A stretch of DNA of 64,000 nucleotides from Bacteroides bouchesdurhonensis (GTDB lineage Bacteria > Bacteroidota > Bacteroidia > Bacteroidales > Bacteroidaceae): NCBI RefSeq assembly GCF_900155865.1, contig NZ_LT707006.1:1385626-1449625 (forward strand), read 5' to 3'. This document shows positions 8,649-16,467 of the stretch, in pieces. A program made the translations under genes and the position numbers. The notes beneath the pieces were generated by a model that made no database searches, had not been told where the DNA came from, and worked only from the letters and a program-made list of their open reading frames with translations. Numbering within the stretch: position 1 is the first letter of the stretch; every line of letters starts with the position of its first letter.

Positions 8649-9125
8649 ATGGGACATCATCAATTAGATGCTTTAGATGAGCAGATTCTGAAACTGATAG
8701 CTGCAAATGCACGTATTCCTTTTTTGGAAGTGGCGAGAGCATGTGATGTTTCTGGTGCGGCGATTCACCAGCGCATCCAGAAATTGACTAACTTAGGAAT
8801 ATTGAAAGGATCTGAATATATCATTGATCCTGAGAAAATCGGATACGAGACTTGTGCTTATATTGGTATTTATCTGAAAGACCCTGAATCATTTGATTCA
8901 GTAACGAAAGCTTTGGAGGCTATTCCGGAAGTAGTCGAGTGTCATTTTACTACTGGTAAATATGATATGTTTATCAAAATTTATGCGAAGAATAATCACC
9001 ATTTGCTGAGTATTATTCATGATAAGTTGCAGCCATTAGGTTTGGCACGTACAGAGACTCTGATTTCCTTCCACGAAGCTATTAAACGGCAAATGCCGAT
9101 TATGGTAGATGTAGACGAAGAATAA
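8649..9125 (+). CDS. Lrp/AsnC-family transcriptional regulator
   Basis: A 158-residue DNA-binding regulator of the feast/famine family. The N-terminal winged helix-turn-helix (about 8-60) reads DEQILKLIAANARIPFLEVA and ends in VSGAAIHQRIQKLTNLGIL. The C-terminal RAM/Lrp ligand domain (about 70-150) includes VVECHFTTGKYDMFIKI. Such proteins form octamers and usually respond to amino acids; the targets here are unknown. It is convergent with folA, with only 15 bases between stops. It is unlikely to be co-transcribed with any neighbour. Confidence 0.92.
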   Translation: MGHHQLDALDEQILKLIAANARIPFLEVARACDVSGAAIHQRIQKLTNLGILKGSEYIIDPEKIGYETCAYIGIYLKDPESFDSVTKALEAIPEVVECHFTTGKYDMFIKIYAKNNHHLLSIIHDKLQPLGLARTETLISFHEAIKRQMPIMVDVDEE

Positions 9126-9140
9126 ATTGGGAACTTCAAA

Positions 9141-9635
9141 TTACTTTCTCACATATGTGACAAAAGCATACGGGCAGAGATGTTTTTCATCCGCAGGATG
9201 AACCTCTCTGCTTTTTTCATGCCATATTGTTGGCGATACTTCCGGAAAGAATGCATCTGCTTGTGGAGCGACACTGTCTATTTCTGTCAAGCAGAGTTCA
9301 TCAGCCAAAGGAAGTGCCTGATGATAAATACTTGCTCCTCCTATAATAAATACGTGTTCATTCTCTTGACAACTTTTCAAAGCAGAGTCGAGAGATGTAA
9401 ATATTTCTGCACCCGACCAATGCAAATCCGGATTAGAAGATAATACGACGTTTCTTCGATTGGGAAGTGCACCTTTGGGAAGTGATTCAAAAGTTTTTCG
9501 TCCCATGATAATCGTATTGCCTGTGGTTAATGCCTTGAAACGTTTCAGGTCGTTCGGCAACCAAAATAATAACTTGTTTTCGAAACCGATTGCCATATGG
9601 CTGTCTACAGCAGCAATAATAGATATTTTACTCAT
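9141..9635 (-). CDS. folA: Dihydrofolate reductase
   Basis: Reduces dihydrofolate to tetrahydrofolate with NADPH. It has 164 residues, normal for the family. Seen: IIAAVDSHMAIGFENKL at the N-terminus, the WLPNDLKRFK stretch with the catalytic Asp (about residue 29), TIIMGRKTFESLP for NADPH binding, and HVFIIGGASIYHQAL. It lies 3 bases downstream of thyA in the same direction, so the enzyme that produces dihydrofolate and the one that recycles it form one operon. The usual Gly after Ile in the Met20 loop is retained (AIGFEN). Confidence 0.95.
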   Translation of the reverse strand: MSKISIIAAVDSHMAIGFENKLLFWLPNDLKRFKALTTGNTIIMGRKTFESLPKGALPNRRNVVLSSNPDLHWSGAEIFTSLDSALKSCQENEHVFIIGGASIYHQALPLADELCLTEIDSVAPQADAFFPEVSPTIWHEKSREVHPADEKHLCPYAFVTYVRK

Positions 9636-9638
9636 AAT

Positions 9639-10433
9639 TTATACAGCTACTGCTCCGGCAATATGTGGATGTGGATCATAATTAACTAATTCGAAATCTT
9701 CAAACTTAAAATCGAAGATACTCTTCACGTCTGGATTTATTTTTATTTGTGGTAACGGACGTGGATCACGACTTAATTGCAATTTAACCTGTTCCAGATG
9801 ATTCAGGTAAATGTGAGAATCTCCGAGAGTATGGACAAAATCTCCTGCTTTAAGTCCGGTAACTTGCGCCATCATTTGTAATAATAAAGCATACGATGCA
9901 ATATTAAAAGGTACTCCGAGGAATATATCAGCACTGCGTTGATAAAGTTGCAAACTTAAACGTCCGTTGGCTACATAAAACTGGAAGAAAGCATGACAAG
10001 GAGGTAGATTCATGTTATTCAGGTCAGCTACGTTCCAGGCACTTACTATGATTCGGCGTGAATCCGGATTGTGTTTGATTGTTTCGACTGCTTCGCTAAT
10101 TTGGTCGATGAATCCGCCGTTGTAGTCAGGCCATGAACGCCATTGATATCCGTAAATATGTCCTAAGTCGCCATTTTCGTCTGCCCATTCATTCCAGATA
10201 CGTACACCATGTTCTTGCAAATATTTCACATTAGTATCACCCTGTAGAAACCAAAGCAATTCATAGATGATTGATTTCAGGTGTAATTTTTTGGTGGTCA
10301 GACATGGAAAACCTTCATCGAGGTTAAAACGCATTTGATGACCAAATATGCTGATTGTTCCTGTGCCAGTACGGTCACTTTTTTCAGTGCCTTCAGTCAA
10401 TACACGGTTGAGTAGATCTAAATATTGTTTCAT
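9639..10433 (-). CDS. thyA: Thymidylate synthase
   Basis: Methylates dUMP to dTMP using methylene-tetrahydrofolate. From the Met at 10433 it has 264 residues, a standard ThyA length, beginning [25 protein letters not shown]. The catalytic motif [11 protein letters not shown] and the substrate-binding [18 protein letters not shown] are intact, as is the C-terminal [10 protein letters not shown] longer frame to 10469 would overlap the promoter, so the inner Met is used. It is the first gene of thyA-folA. Confidence 0.97.
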   Translation of the reverse strand: MKQYLDLLNRVLTEGTEKSDRTGTGTISIFGHQMRFNLDEGFPCLTTKKLHLKSIIYELLWFLQGDTNVKYLQEHGVRIWNEWADENGDLGHIYGYQWRSWPDYNGGFIDQISEAVETIKHNPDSRRIIVSAWNVADLNNMNLPPCHAFFQFYVANGRLSLQLYQRSADIFLGVPFNIASYALLLQMMAQVTGLKAGDFVHTLGDSHIYLNHLEQVKLQLSRDPRPLPQIKINPDVKSIFDFKFEDFELVNYDPHPHIAGAVAV

Positions 10434-10466
10434 TGTCCTATGGTTATCACTATTTGATAGATGTTG

Positions 10467-10474
10467 CAAAGGTA
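10467..10474 (-). promoter_or_regulatory. Candidate -7 box for thyA-folA
   Basis: The minus strand reads TACCTTTG (TAnnTTTG), 34 bases upstream of the ThyA start. Confidence 0.5.
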
Positions 10475-10502
10475 GTGAAATGAATGAATAATGAATAATG
10501 AA

Positions 10503-10550
10503 GAATGAAGAATTTACTCTGCATCGTGTGCTGCATAGAATTCTCCATTC
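10503..10550 (-). repeat. Dispersed hairpin element, copy 1
   Basis: GAATGAAGAATT (10503-10514) faces AATTCTCCATTC (10539-10550) across a 24-base loop, inside a longer A/T-rich inverted repeat (about 10477-10573). The same 12-base arms recur at 40667-40717. Both copies lie between two minus-strand genes, just after the upstream stop, so they may act as terminators or be a MITE-like repeat. Confidence 0.6.
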
Positions 10551-10574
10551 CTGAAATTTAATTTTTCATTTCTC

Positions 10575-11846
10575 CTAAAGGAATGGGGTGAATAGGTTTG
10601 CAAACCACCCTACGAATTTCTTCCATGGAGAACGTTTCTTCCAGAACTTAGGTGTTAGTTTGGTACAATGTTCAATGTCATTGTGGAACATATCATTCAA
10701 TTCTCCTGTAATTTTTTGATCAAATATGAACGCATTTGTTTCATAATCATATCTTAGGCTACGGCTGTTTAAGTTAGCTGTACCGACTGTACAAAACAGA
10801 TCGTCTACCATCATGATTTTAGAATGATGAAATCCGCCATTGTACATATATACCGTAGCTCCCCTTTTCACTAATCTATGCAGTTTATATAGTGCAGCAT
10901 CAGGGGTAAAAGGGATATCAGAGGCAGAGGATACCATAATAGTGACATCCACTCCCCGGTCAATCGTTCTTTGCAATGCTTTTTTGATAGAAGAAGTTGG
11001 AACGAAATAAGGATTGACAATATGCACATTTTTTTGGGCTGAATAAATAGACATAGCATAGGCGTGGCTTAGCATACGGCTATTTTTCTTCGGAGTGCGG
11101 TCTACAATGGCAATAACAATATCACTACTGTCAGTAACTTCCTTATGTTGTGGAAAGTACGCATCTCCACCGATATTTTGTTTTGTTTCCTTATTCCAGA
11201 TAGTTAGAAAGATTTCTTGAAGATCGTTTACTGCATCTCCTTCAATACGCATGTGCATATCACGCCAAGTACCGATTTTAGGGAGTCCATTGATATAATA
11301 ATCTGCAATGTTCATTCCACCTGTGTATGCAACCTTTCCATCGATGACAGCAATTTTCCTATGATCTCGATGCGCAGCATGATTAATATATGGGAAAGTG
11401 AACGGATCAAATTTAACGATTTCTATTCCTTGCTCACGAATCTTTTTAAGATGTTTCTTTTTTAGTGGTTTATTGTTTGACCAATTTCCAAAAGCATCAA
11501 ACATAGCTCTTACTTCCACTCCCTCTTTTACTTTATCGGCTAACAAATTGAACAATGCATTAGCAATGGAATCATTACGGAAGTTGAAGTATTCTAAATG
11601 AATATGATGTTTCGCTTCTCGGATGGCTTCAAATAAATCAATAAACTTTTCGTGTCCACTTTTCAGTAGTTTCACTTTATTATTGTTAGAAATAGGAAGA
11701 CCTTCTTCTGAAAAAAAACGAAGTACAAGGGAATCACTTGTCAATTTGACTGAATCCCTATGTTGTATCTTTAGGCTATCGACAATGTCTGCCTGTGCAT
11801 GGAGCAAAGATAAGAACAGAAATAAAATAAATATACGTAGCTTCAA
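10575..11846 (-). CDS. Phospholipase D-superfamily protein, cardiolipin synthase-like
   Basis: A 423-residue protein with two HKD motifs: HRDHRKIAVIDGKVAYTGG (about 160-180) and HHSKIMMVDDLFCTVGTAN (about 340-358). This is the arrangement of cardiolipin synthases, which join two phosphatidylglycerols. Instead of the two N-terminal membrane helices of typical Cls, it starts with a signal-like segment (MKLRIFILFLFLSLLHAQA), so the catalytic part may face the periplasm. A different phosphodiesterase activity cannot be excluded. It is a single gene with its own -7 box. Confidence 0.82.
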   Translation of the reverse strand: MKLRIFILFLFLSLLHAQADIVDSLKIQHRDSVKLTSDSLVLRFFSEEGLPISNNNKVKLLKSGHEKFIDLFEAIREAKHHIHLEYFNFRNDSIANALFNLLADKVKEGVEVRAMFDAFGNWSNNKPLKKKHLKKIREQGIEIVKFDPFTFPYINHAAHRDHRKIAVIDGKVAYTGGMNIADYYINGLPKIGTWRDMHMRIEGDAVNDLQEIFLTIWNKETKQNIGGDAYFPQHKEVTDSSDIVIAIVDRTPKKNSRMLSHAYAMSIYSAQKNVHIVNPYFVPTSSIKKALQRTIDRGVDVTIMVSSASDIPFTPDAALYKLHRLVKRGATVYMYNGGFHHSKIMMVDDLFCTVGTANLNSRSLRYDYETNAFIFDQKITGELNDMFHNDIEHCTKLTPKFWKKRSPWKKFVGWFANLFTPFL

Positions 11847-11878
11847 AACTCTCTTTTCTCTTTTAGTTTACAAAGGAA

Positions 11879-11886
11879 CAAAGATA
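11879..11886 (-). promoter_or_regulatory. Candidate -7 box for the phospholipase D-like gene
   Basis: The minus strand reads TATCTTTG (TAnnTTTG), 33 bases upstream of the start. Confidence 0.5.
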
Positions 11887-11977
11887 GTATATCTATGTTT
11901 TGAGCTACTTGAAGTGAAGGGGATATTTATCATGTTTTAACATATTCCTTGCTTTTAAACATTGTTTGGAAACTTCC

Positions 11978-12289
11978 TTATGCCAATGAGCAGATTTTCT
12001 TCACACCTAAGCATAGCAATACTATAGTTATGATTATAAGAGATTTTTGGTCTATGTTAGCAGTTGCTTCCTGCATATTTCTCAAAGTTGCTTCCACTCC
12101 ACCTAACCATACAAAAAGTATAGTTCCGATGATTACAATGAGAGCTGTCCGAATACATGTAAGCCAATTGCTTTGGCTAGGCAAATGATGCATAACACGT
12201 TGGCTGAATCCGTTATCAGCTATTTCCTGCTTGTTTTCAGCAAAGAAATCATGCAAGAGTTTATCATTATCTATTTCTTCCATAACCAT
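11978..12289 (-). CDS. Small membrane protein downstream of ECF sigma (DUF5056-like)
   Basis: A 103-residue protein: an acidic soluble N-terminus (about 1-45, with FSQRVMHHLP) followed by two membrane helices (about 47-66 and 80-100). Its start lies inside the last 23 bases of the sigma factor gene, so translation is coupled. The position suggests a role in controlling the sigma factor, as anti-sigma factors often follow their sigma gene. From memory it resembles the Bacteroides DUF5056 family; that is unverified. The start could equally be two codons later at MEEID. Confidence 0.72.
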   Translation of the reverse strand: MVMEEIDNDKLLHDFFAENKQEIADNGFSQRVMHHLPSQSNWLTCIRTALIVIIGTILFVWLGGVEATLRNMQEATANIDQKSLIIITIVLLCLGVKKICSLA

Positions 12290-12815
12290 TTTGTTTTAAA
12301 AATACAGCTAATTTTTCTTTTCCACGTGACAGATGGCTTTTGACGGTCCCCGTCGGAATTTCCATAATACCTGCTATCTTATCGATACTTACATCCTCCA
12401 TATAAAATAGGATGATACAAGTGCGTTCCATTTCTTTAAGTGTTTTGAGTGCCTGATAAATATCCATTTTCTGCCCAATGTTTTCTTGTATGGTGCAATG
12501 AATAGTGTCTACTTCTCTAGTATCCAGATCAGCCGTCTCTTTATGGCTGCGAATATAATCGTAAAATACATTATTAGCAATGCGATATAACCACGTAGAG
12601 AAACTAGACAGATTTTGGAAAGAAGCAAGATTAGTATATGCTTTGATAAATGTATCTTGTGCCAAATCATCGCTCAAATTACTATCTCCGCAAGTTAAGT
12701 GCAGAAAAAAACGCCGGATGGACGACTGGTATTTTTGCACTAACTGGTCAAAGGCTTTGGTGTTTTTTAATACCACAACCTGTGCGACTAGTGAGATTTC
12801 ATTGAGTTGGCTCAT
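12267..12815 (-). CDS. ECF-type RNA polymerase sigma factor
   Basis: A 182-residue extracytoplasmic-function sigma factor. Region 2 (about 20-90) carries AFDQLVQKYQSSIRRFFLHL, DDLAQDTFIKAY and FSTWLYRIANNVFYDYIR. Region 4 (about 125-175) carries LKEMERTCIILFYMEDVSI and the helix-turn-helix PTGTVKSHLSRGKEKL. There is no C-terminal extension. It starts in a 4-base ATGA overlap with the upstream membrane protein and overlaps the next gene by 23 bases. The three genes form one tight operon. The regulon is unknown. Confidence 0.92.
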   Translation of the reverse strand: MSQLNEISLVAQVVVLKNTKAFDQLVQKYQSSIRRFFLHLTCGDSNLSDDLAQDTFIKAYTNLASFQNLSSFSTWLYRIANNVFYDYIRSHKETADLDTREVDTIHCTIQENIGQKMDIYQALKTLKEMERTCIILFYMEDVSIDKIAGIMEIPTGTVKSHLSRGKEKLAVFLKQNGYGRNR

Positions 12816-13360
12816 TTGTTTTCAGAGTTCTTTTTTTGCTGTTTATATCCGGTAATCCATTGACCAATACCCATAAACATAACGAGTAGTCCGATAGCTC
12901 CGATACTAAATTTACCAGTGAGTATCCAGAGGAAGATGAATAAGCCGATTCCGGTAAAAGTGTTTCTAATACCTTGTGCCTGCTGGTCAGTTGTCTTTTT
13001 TTCTTTGATAAGATTATCTGGTAGAGGTTGTCCTGCTGCTAATGCTTGTTCGGCAAGATGATAACGTGCTTTCCTGTTTTTATAGCGAAAGAAAAAGATA
13101 ATAAACAATATAAAAACCGGACATGCAAATACGACAATCGTATTAATGATAGCGACTATAATACCTTTTTCAATGACATCATTAAGCTCGAAAGGGAGTG
13201 AAATGTTTCCATTCGAATTTTGAATTAGTAAAGTCTGTGTACTGATATTATTCTTCGCAGCATTTAGAGCTGTGGTAGTGCTGTTTATCAAAAAATCTTG
13301 TGCATATATTGAAGTGCATAAAGATAATACAGCGAAGAGGGCTATGATAAATTGTTTCAT
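12812..13360 (-). CDS. Membrane protein upstream of ECF sigma (DUF6249-like)
   Basis: A 182-residue protein with a signal peptide (about 1-20, ending YAQ), a periplasmic stretch to about residue 60, a membrane helix (about 68-92), a basic cytoplasmic loop (RYKNRKARYHLAEQAL) and two further helices near the C-terminus (about 132-168). The YRKRKARYELA-type motif followed by a GLPLPD-like turn and a glycine-rich hairpin is, from memory, the DUF6249 pattern. Its last four bases overlap the sigma start, implying coupled translation and perhaps membrane control of the sigma factor. Confidence 0.78.
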   Translation of the reverse strand: MKQFIIALFAVLSLCTSIYAQDFLINSTTTALNAAKNNISTQTLLIQNSNGNISLPFELNDVIEKGIIVAIINTIVVFACPVFILFIIFFFRYKNRKARYHLAEQALAAGQPLPDNLIKEKKTTDQQAQGIRNTFTGIGLFIFLWILTGKFSIGAIGLLVMFMGIGQWITGYKQQKKNSENK

Positions 13361-13432
13361 ATGGTTATTTATTATTTGTTTCTTTATTGGTTAGACGTAG
13401 TTAATATCTGAGAAAGTTGCAAAGAGAAGAAA

Positions 13433-13440
13433 TATTTTTG
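13433..13440 (+). promoter_or_regulatory. Candidate -7 box for the rRNA methyltransferase gene
   Basis: TATTTTTG matches TAnnTTTG, 27 bases before the start. The adjacent GATATTTG is a weaker alternative. Confidence 0.35.
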
Positions 13441-13467
13441 ATATTTGCAGGAATTAATAAATGAAAA

Positions 13468-14913
13468 ATGAATTTACCTGTCTCTTTTATCGATTATACA
13501 CGTGCCTTACTTGGCAACGAAGAATATGAAAAGTTAGCTGTTGCTTTACAACAGGAGCCTCCCGTCAGTATCCGTATAAATAATAGAAAATGGATGATGA
13601 ATCATGATGATTATTCATTGGAAAAAGTGCTTTGGGCTTCTGAAGGATATTATCTTGATGAACGTTTGACTTTTACATTTGATCCGTTGTTTCATGCAGG
13701 GTGCTATTATGTGCAAGAGGCATCTTCTATGTTTGTGGAACAGATACTTCGGCAATATGCCGAAGAACCTGTAATCATGTTAGACCTTTGTGCAGCTCCC
13801 GGTGGAAAATCCACACATCTTCGGAGTATACTTCCCGAAGGTAGTCTGTTGGTGGCAAATGAAGTGATTCGGAACCGTTCGCAAATTCTGGCAGAGAATC
13901 TGACGAAATGGGGACATCCGGATGTGGTAGTAACTAATAATGATCCATCCGATTACTTACAGTTACCTTCATTTTTCGATATCATTCTGACTGATGTTCC
14001 TTGTTCCGGTGAAGGAATGTTCCGAAAAGATCCGGTAGCAATTGAAGAATGGAGTCCTGAGAATGTCGAAATCTGTTGGCAGCGTCAGCGACGAATTATT
14101 TCGGATATTTGGGCTTGTCTGAAACCTGGTGGGATTCTTATATATAGCACATGTACCTATAACACAAAAGAGGACGAAGAAAATGTTCGTTGGATACAGG
14201 AAGAGTTCGGGGCAGAGATGTTATCATTAGATATTCCGGTCGAATGGAAAATTACCGGAGATCTTCTGGGAGAAAAAAAATTACCTGTTTATCATTTTTT
14301 GCCTCATAAGACGAAAGGAGAAGGATTCTTTTTGGCTGCTTTGCGTAAACCGATGTCAGATGATGAGTCTATTCTTAATCATGATATTGTTAAGAGTAAA
14401 AATCAGAAAAAGAAAGATAAAAGAGGAGGAACTACTTCTGCCCCACCTGTGTCTAGGGAATATCTGAAAATGGCTGAAAACTGGCTGAAAAAAGATGCCT
14501 TGGATAAGTATGTCCTAACTACGGAAGATACTGCAATTTGTGCATTTTCTCGACAATATCAGAACGAACTTGCCATTTTGAAGCAGAATCTTCGTGTCAT
14601 TCAGGCGGGAACTGCTGTGGGAGAAGTAAAAGGTAAAGATTTGATTCCGGCTCATGCGTTGGCAATGAGTACTTCTGTCCTTCGTCAAGGAGCTTTTGTT
14701 ACCGAAGAGGTTACTTATGAGCAAGCTATTGCTTATTTAAGAAAAGAGGCTGTTACTTTACCAGTAACAGCCCCTCGTGGTTATATTTTACTTACTTACC
14801 GGAATATACCTTTGGGATTTGTGAAGAATATTGGTAATCGTGCCAATAATCTATATCCTCAGGAGTGGCGTATCCGGAGCGGATACTTGCCGGAAGAAGT
14901 GAAAACACTGTAG
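13468..14913 (+). CDS. rRNA (cytosine-C5) methyltransferase, RsmF/NSUN type
   Basis: A 481-residue SAM-dependent m5C methyltransferase, expected to modify rRNA. The N-terminal domain is followed by the Rossmann core (about 95-290): LDLCAAPGGKSTHL for SAM binding, DVPCSGEGMF with one conserved Cys near 179, and YSTCTYN with the catalytic Cys near 228. The C-terminus (about 310-481) is an RNA-binding PUA-like region ending in a pattern common to RsmF. A Lys-rich linker (NQKKKDKRGG) joins core and tail. The exact rRNA position cannot be decided from sequence. Confidence 0.9.
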   Translation: MNLPVSFIDYTRALLGNEEYEKLAVALQQEPPVSIRINNRKWMMNHDDYSLEKVLWASEGYYLDERLTFTFDPLFHAGCYYVQEASSMFVEQILRQYAEEPVIMLDLCAAPGGKSTHLRSILPEGSLLVANEVIRNRSQILAENLTKWGHPDVVVTNNDPSDYLQLPSFFDIILTDVPCSGEGMFRKDPVAIEEWSPENVEICWQRQRRIISDIWACLKPGGILIYSTCTYNTKEDEENVRWIQEEFGAEMLSLDIPVEWKITGDLLGEKKLPVYHFLPHKTKGEGFFLAALRKPMSDDESILNHDIVKSKNQKKKDKRGGTTSAPPVSREYLKMAENWLKKDALDKYVLTTEDTAICAFSRQYQNELAILKQNLRVIQAGTAVGEVKGKDLIPAHALAMSTSVLRQGAFVTEEVTYEQAIAYLRKEAVTLPVTAPRGYILLTYRNIPLGFVKNIGNRANNLYPQEWRIRSGYLPEEVKTL

Positions 14914-14994
14914 TTTCTTGGCAGAATTCTTCTCTAGTAAATAGAATTCGTTTATCTATTAGGAGGTCTTATCAATCGCATAGAAGAAGCAATT

Positions 14995-15104
14995 TGTGCC
15001 ACCCTATTGGCAAAGCTGTGCCAATGTGATGGCACTGTTGTGCCAATAGGGTGGCACTGTTGTGCCAATAGGGTGGCACAGTTGTGCCAATACTATGGCA
15101 CAAA
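14995..15104. repeat. Five-unit 22-bp tandem array, core TGTGCCA..TGGCA
   Basis: Five consecutive 22-base units begin at 14995, 15017, 15039, 15061 and 15083. Each starts TGTGCCA and has TGGCA about six bases later, so every unit is itself a short dyad. The last four share TGTGCCAAT, four variable bases, then TGGCAC. The first unit holds the centre in inverted form (CCCTATT against AATAGGG). Since 22 is not a multiple of 3, coding is unlikely. The array occupies the gap between two convergent genes. Confidence 0.9.
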
Positions 15105-15185
15105 CAAAGATATAAAGTAAATGAAAGAATCTGTATACTCTATGTAATCCGTACCTTTTATAAAGTTATTTTGCAGAGGTACTTA

Positions 15186-16367
15186 TTATAATTTGCTTTT
15201 ATAAATTCGTGCCATGGCCTTCTGATATTGATTTTCTAACTGGAGATAATTCAGGTGGCTTTGGTACAGTACTGAGACTTCGACAAAATACTCAATCATA
15301 CTGATCTGACCTCCGGTTAATGCCTGTTTCAATAGCTCAAGATCTTGTTGTGACTGGAATGTTTTCTGATATTCTTCCATTGAGGCATGTAAAGATTTAG
15401 CTTCTCTATAAAGCTGTGTTAATTCAGATTCCACCTGAAGAGTAGCATTTTGTTTTTGCAAATCAATATTCAATGCTTGGGCTTTGGCCACTTTCACTTT
15501 GTTCCGGTTTTCAAAGAGTGGAAAGGAAAAGCCTACTACTACCCCATTGAAGGGAGTTCCCGTTTCAGTATTCCGACGATATCCTAATTCCAATTTGGGT
15601 AACCATTGCGATTTATTGACCGAGATTTGTTTACGGGCAACCAAGCTTTCATTGCCTAGAACCATTAGGGTACGATCAGAAGCCAAAACTTCCGATTTGA
15701 GAATTTGGTAATCAGCGGGGAGAGGTGTTGCTGGGTATTTTGTCTCTTCGAAAACCACTGGAATATTACCATTGAGGGCGTTTAGTTCCTGTAATCTGTT
15801 ACGTAGCGTTGTCTCATTTAAAGACGCTTCTGTACGGACATTCAGTAATTCCAGATTAATCTTGTTCGTTTCAAGTGCATTCGCATCCCCTGTTTGCAGA
15901 CGTTTGGCGTACATCTTGGATAACTCTTCCGCATTGCGAAGCCGTTCTTCCAGAATTTGTTTTTGTTGGCGTAACATGATGATATCCAAACATATCTCTT
16001 TAGCTTGTAACAGCATATCTTGTCGAAAAATATCAGCTTGACTATCGAATGCTCCTGATTTCAGGCGATTCAGTTTATTACGTGTTACGTATAGACTTGG
16101 AAAGTCAAAACTTTGTGAGATTACGAGTTCACCAATTGTTTCGTTCTTGTCTTTCGCTCCCCATAGATGAGCATATGACAGTGTTGGATCAGCTAGATTA
16201 TTCTCCGTTTTAGCTTCCAGTTTTTGAGAAGCGATAAGTTGTGCGTTTGCCTGTAACCCTTTATTGTTAGTTTCAATATTACGCAATACCTGATCGATTC
16301 CGTTTTGAGCTTGTACTCCGCCTGTTAAGGCAAGGAGTACAGAGCTTATGATAATGATTCGTTTCAT
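15186..16367 (-). CDS. TolC-family outer-membrane efflux protein
   Basis: A 393-residue outer-membrane channel subunit, last gene of the heavy-metal efflux operon. A signal peptide fits residues 1-20 (ending VQAQ). The mature part is mostly long amphipathic helix with two TolC/OEP-type repeats: LDIIMLRQQKQILEERLRNAEELSKMY in the first half and AKAQALNIDLQKQNATLQVESELTQLYREAKSLHAS in the second. It is somewhat shorter than enterobacterial CusC/TolC, as is usual for CzcC-like proteins. There is a 100-base gap to the pump gene and the strand is the same. Confidence 0.88.
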   Translation of the reverse strand: MKRIIIISSVLLALTGGVQAQNGIDQVLRNIETNNKGLQANAQLIASQKLEAKTENNLADPTLSYAHLWGAKDKNETIGELVISQSFDFPSLYVTRNKLNRLKSGAFDSQADIFRQDMLLQAKEICLDIIMLRQQKQILEERLRNAEELSKMYAKRLQTGDANALETNKINLELLNVRTEASLNETTLRNRLQELNALNGNIPVVFEETKYPATPLPADYQILKSEVLASDRTLMVLGNESLVARKQISVNKSQWLPKLELGYRRNTETGTPFNGVVVGFSFPLFENRNKVKVAKAQALNIDLQKQNATLQVESELTQLYREAKSLHASMEEYQKTFQSQQDLELLKQALTGGQISMIEYFVEVSVLYQSHLNYLQLENQYQKAMARIYKSKL

Positions 16368-16467
16368 ATTTTTCTTTTATTAATTCGTTCTATTGATTTA
16401 TTAATTTATTAATTTGTTCAATAGGATGATAATAAGTTTTTCTTGTTAAGGACCAATTTCCATCCTT

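Noticed and set aside
14995..15104. CRISPR array
   Set aside because: Units are contiguous at 22 bp without 30-base unique spacers, each unit is degenerate, and no cas gene is in the window.
16380..16430. TTATTAATTTATTAATTTG repeats upstream of the TolC-like gene
   Set aside because: Simple A/T-rich sequence with no fixed long period, so probably chance.
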